A DNA stretch of 7,264 nucleotides from JAUVXY01 sp964392345 (GTDB taxonomy: Bacteria > Actinomycetota > Humimicrobiia > Humimicrobiales > Humimicrobiaceae). A model generated the notes under the pieces. The model saw only the letters and a program-made list of their open reading frames with translations. It made no database searches and was not told the DNA's origin. Location of the stretch: assembly GCA_964392345.1 (NCBI GenBank), contig CAYMPQ010000073.1, positions 1 to 7,264 of the forward strand. Reading direction: 5' to 3'. Each line of letters begins with the position of its first letter. Position 1 is the first letter of the stretch. Position numbers and translations under genes: made by a program. Positions 5,465 through 7,264 of this stretch are shown here, one piece after another.

Positions 5465-7189
5465 ATGTTTTATAAATTAGAAAGCAAAGATGTCAGAAAA
5501 GTAGCAGAAACCATAATAAAGAATTTTAAAAAAAGTGAAAATAAAATAAACAACTTAAATGTTTTTCCTGTGCCTGATGGAGATACGGGCACTAACATGC
5601 TTCTTACTTTGCAGTATATCAGAAGGGAACTTGAAAAACTAAAGACCTATACTGTAAAAAGTGTTGGAGACACTGTTTCTTTTGGCGGATTAATGGGTGC
5701 CCGGGGGAATTCAGGCGTTATACTTTCTCAAATTCTAAAAGGGCTGTTTGATGTATTGGGGAGCGAGGATGGTGTAAACCTAAATACTGTAGAGAAAGCT
5801 TTTAAAGCATCAAGAGACCTGGCTTATAGCTCTGTACAAAACCCAACAGAGGGGACCATGCTAACTCTTGTAAAGGATTTGCATAAAGTTGTTGAAAATT
5901 TGAAAATTAACTATGATAATAAAGATGTAGATTTTTTAGAGTTACTGGATAAAATTATTGAAGAAGCTGAAAAATCAGTTTTAAGGACTACATATCTGCT
6001 GCCGGTTTTAAAGGAAGCTGGTGTAGTGGATGCCGGGGCTCAGGGGGTTCTGGAAATAATTGTTGGAGTAAAAAAAGCTTTTGCAGAGCTGTCAAAGGAC
6101 AATGGTGGTTTCAAAATTAAGTCTGGAGGAAATAGCAAGAAAACATATGCCAAAACCGGTAGCGAGCCTGAGGAAATTTATGCAGAGGATATAGAAAAAT
6201 TAGACACTTCAAATAAATATGAGGAATTGAAAGAATTTAACATCCAATCAAACATCAAATATATGTACTGTACCCAGGTTATTGTTAAGGGCAGCAGGAT
6301 AGATATAAAGAGACTCAGAGAGGATATTGAAAGTCTTGGAGACAGTACCATGGTTGTAGGCAATGAGCAGCTGGCAAATATTCATGTTCACACTAATGTC
6401 CCAAATAAAGTTTTAAGAAGAGCTTTAAGGGAAGGGACGCTGCATGATGTTGAAATAAATAATATGGTGGATCAGACAATGAAGGCAGGGATAATAAAAG
6501 AGGGTGAAAAAGAGGAAAAGAAAGAAGAAGAGAAAAGGGCAGTTCTTGCAGTAGTATCCAATGGCGAGGGTCTTGAAGAAATATTTAAAAGTATTGGTGC
6601 AGATATAGCAATAAAAGGCGGACAGAGCGTGAATCCGTCTACGTATGACATAGTTAAAGCAGTAACAAAGCTTGGTGACAGGAAGACAATTATATTTCCG
6701 AATAACAAAAATATTGTGCTTACCGCTGAGCAAGCTAAAAAAATTATCAAAGGAGAAGTTATAGTAGTTCCAACAAAAACAATTCCGCAGGGAATAACTG
6801 CAGTTTTAAATTATAATCATGATTTAAAATTAGAGGAAAATATTTATAATATGAAAACCGCTGTTGAGAAAATAAAGACCGGAGAAATAACAGTTGCTGT
6901 CAGAAATGCAAATTTATTTGTTGGAGAAATAAAAAAAGGAGACTTTATAGGTCTTTGTGATGGAAAAGTAAGAGTTGTTTCAGATGATATTGTTAGTACA
7001 GTAATAGATCTTGTCAGGGATATGGTAACAAGCGGTGAAGAAATCATTACTTTTTATACTGGAAAGGATGCCAGATTAGAAGATAATGACAAAATAAAAA
7101 GGGATTTAGAAAAATATTTTCCAAAGATAGAGTTAGAATTTTACGAAGGCAACCAGCCTTTGTATCCATATATATTCTCCATTGAATGA
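5465..7189 (+). CDS. fakA: DAK2-domain protein, fatty acid kinase FakA-like (YloV family)
   Basis: ATP-binding subunit of a fatty acid kinase: in characterised Firmicutes FakA phosphorylates fatty acids held by FakB, and the acyl-phosphate feeds PlsX/PlsY phospholipid synthesis. It has 574 residues; family members are about 550. The N-terminal DhaL/DAK2 kinase domain (about 1-210) shows NVFPVPDGDTGTNM (32-45) with the metal-binding Asp38 and Asp40, GARGNSGVI (78-86), NPTEGTMLT (126-134) and VVDAGAQG (187-194). A middle domain (about 262-345) has Cys269 and NIHVHTN with His307 and His309, which could be a metal site. A Lys/Glu-rich linker (346-358) leads to the C-terminal domain (about 359-574), the part thought to contact FakB. 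AAAGAGG (5446-5452) is the ribosome binding site, 12 bases from the ATG, rather far. The older annotation is 'dihydroxyacetone kinase-like', but the YloV architecture favours FakA. FakB is not in the window. Confidence 0.9.
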   Translation: MFYKLESKDVRKVAETIIKNFKKSENKINNLNVFPVPDGDTGTNMLLTLQYIRRELEKLKTYTVKSVGDTVSFGGLMGARGNSGVILSQILKGLFDVLGSEDGVNLNTVEKAFKASRDLAYSSVQNPTEGTMLTLVKDLHKVVENLKINYDNKDVDFLELLDKIIEEAEKSVLRTTYLLPVLKEAGVVDAGAQGVLEIIVGVKKAFAELSKDNGGFKIKSGGNSKKTYAKTGSEPEEIYAEDIEKLDTSNKYEELKEFNIQSNIKYMYCTQVIVKGSRIDIKRLREDIESLGDSTMVVGNEQLANIHVHTNVPNKVLRRALREGTLHDVEINNMVDQTMKAGIIKEGEKEEKKEEEKRAVLAVVSNGEGLEEIFKSIGADIAIKGGQSVNPSTYDIVKAVTKLGDRKTIIFPNNKNIVLTAEQAKKIIKGEVIVVPTKTIPQGITAVLNYNHDLKLEENIYNMKTAVEKIKTGEITVAVRNANLFVGEIKKGDFIGLCDGKVRVVSDDIVSTVIDLVRDMVTSGEEIITFYTGKDARLEDNDKIKRDLEKYFPKIELEFYEGNQPLYPYIFSIE

Positions 7190-7210
7190 TCATTTAATAA
7201 TTTTTTATGT

Positions 7211-7216
7211 GGTGAT
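7211..7216 (+). promoter_or_regulatory. Ribosome binding site for rsmD
   Basis: GGTGAT is an exact match to the right half of the extended AAGGAGGTGATC consensus. It ends five bases before the ATT codon at 7222 that aligns with the initiator methionine of RsmD. It supports initiation here although no ATG, GTG or TTG is present in frame. Confidence 0.5.
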
Positions 7217-7221
7217 AAATC

Positions 7222-7264
7222 ATTAGAATTATATCTGGTAAATTTAAAGGAAAAAAATTAAAAC
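7222..7264 (+). CDS. rsmD: 16S rRNA (guanine966-N2)-methyltransferase RsmD, 5' fragment, apparent ATT start
   Basis: Methylates G966 of 16S rRNA during 30S assembly. Only 14 codons are present before the window ends; they read (I)RIISGKFKGKKLK, the characteristic RsmD N-terminus (family form MRIISGxxKGRKL). An in-frame TAA at 7216-7218 leaves only ATC (7219) and ATT (7222) as possible first codons. ATT fits both the family alignment and the GGTGAT ribosome binding site. The gene follows fakA by 32 bases with no terminator visible, so cotranscription is likely. RsmD soon after yloV/fakA (usually with recG between) is a familiar Gram-positive order. A sequence error in the start codon is the main alternative. 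Confidence 0.75.
   Translation, partial: MRIISGKFKGKKLK

Noticed and set aside
5454..5480. Small upstream ORF (MYLKCFIN) overlapping the fakA start
   Set aside because: Its ATG is only one base after the AGAGG site, too close for initiation, and eight codons give no coding signal; it is probably chance.
6425..6750. Two minus-strand reading frames inside fakA
   Set aside because: Both are shadows of the Lys/Glu-rich coding strand, giving Phe/Ser-rich peptides without recognisable motifs or ribosome binding sites.
7186..7195. Perfect palindrome AATGATCATT at the fakA stop
   Set aside because: It has no loop, so it cannot act as a terminator hairpin, and a 10-base palindrome is not rare enough to call an operator.

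Overview
The window is AT-rich DNA (by eye about two thirds A+T) from a bacterium. It is densely packed with housekeeping genes: priA, def, fmt, rpmB, a FakA/YloV-type DAK2 gene and the start of rsmD. The priA-def-fmt order, and an rpmB divergent from a yloV/fakA-type gene, are arrangements known from Firmicutes and related lineages. A lipoprotein signal, mostly AGGAGG/GGTGAT-like ribosome binding sites and heavy use of ATA and AGA codons fit a low-GC, probably monoderm lineage. I cannot name the genus.

Layout. At 1-31 there may be the last codons of an upstream gene overlapping the priA start. At 24-4030 lies a rightward run: priA (primosomal helicase), def (peptide deformylase) and fmt (Met-tRNA formyltransferase, TTG start), with gaps of 53 and 18 bases. 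A weak terminator-like hairpin follows fmt. Convergent to it is rpmB (bL28, four-cysteine zinc form) at 4094-4285 on the minus strand. The 241-base divergent region 4286-4526 holds a good minus-strand promoter for rpmB, a weaker overlapping plus-strand promoter, and a possible folded leader. Then come an SGNH/GDSL-type lipoprotein esterase (4527-5387) and a DAK2-domain FakA-like protein (5465-7189). The first 14 codons of rsmD run off the right edge at 7222-7264 and appear to begin with a non-canonical ATT codon.

How the genes work together. Fmt and Def are the opposing steps of the N-formylmethionine cycle: formylation of initiator tRNA, and removal of the formyl group from nascent proteins. 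RpmB and RsmD belong to ribosome assembly. The esterase next to FakA suggests, as inference only, release and phosphorylation of exogenous fatty acids; no FakB or PlsX gene is in the window. The usual rpmB-neighbour gene asp23/yloU and the recG often found before rsmD are both absent here.

I see no CRISPR array, insertion sequence, tRNA, rRNA or phage gene. No wholly new system is evident. The points most worth a second look are the rsmD start codon, the esterase-fakA pairing and the structured divergent intergenic region.
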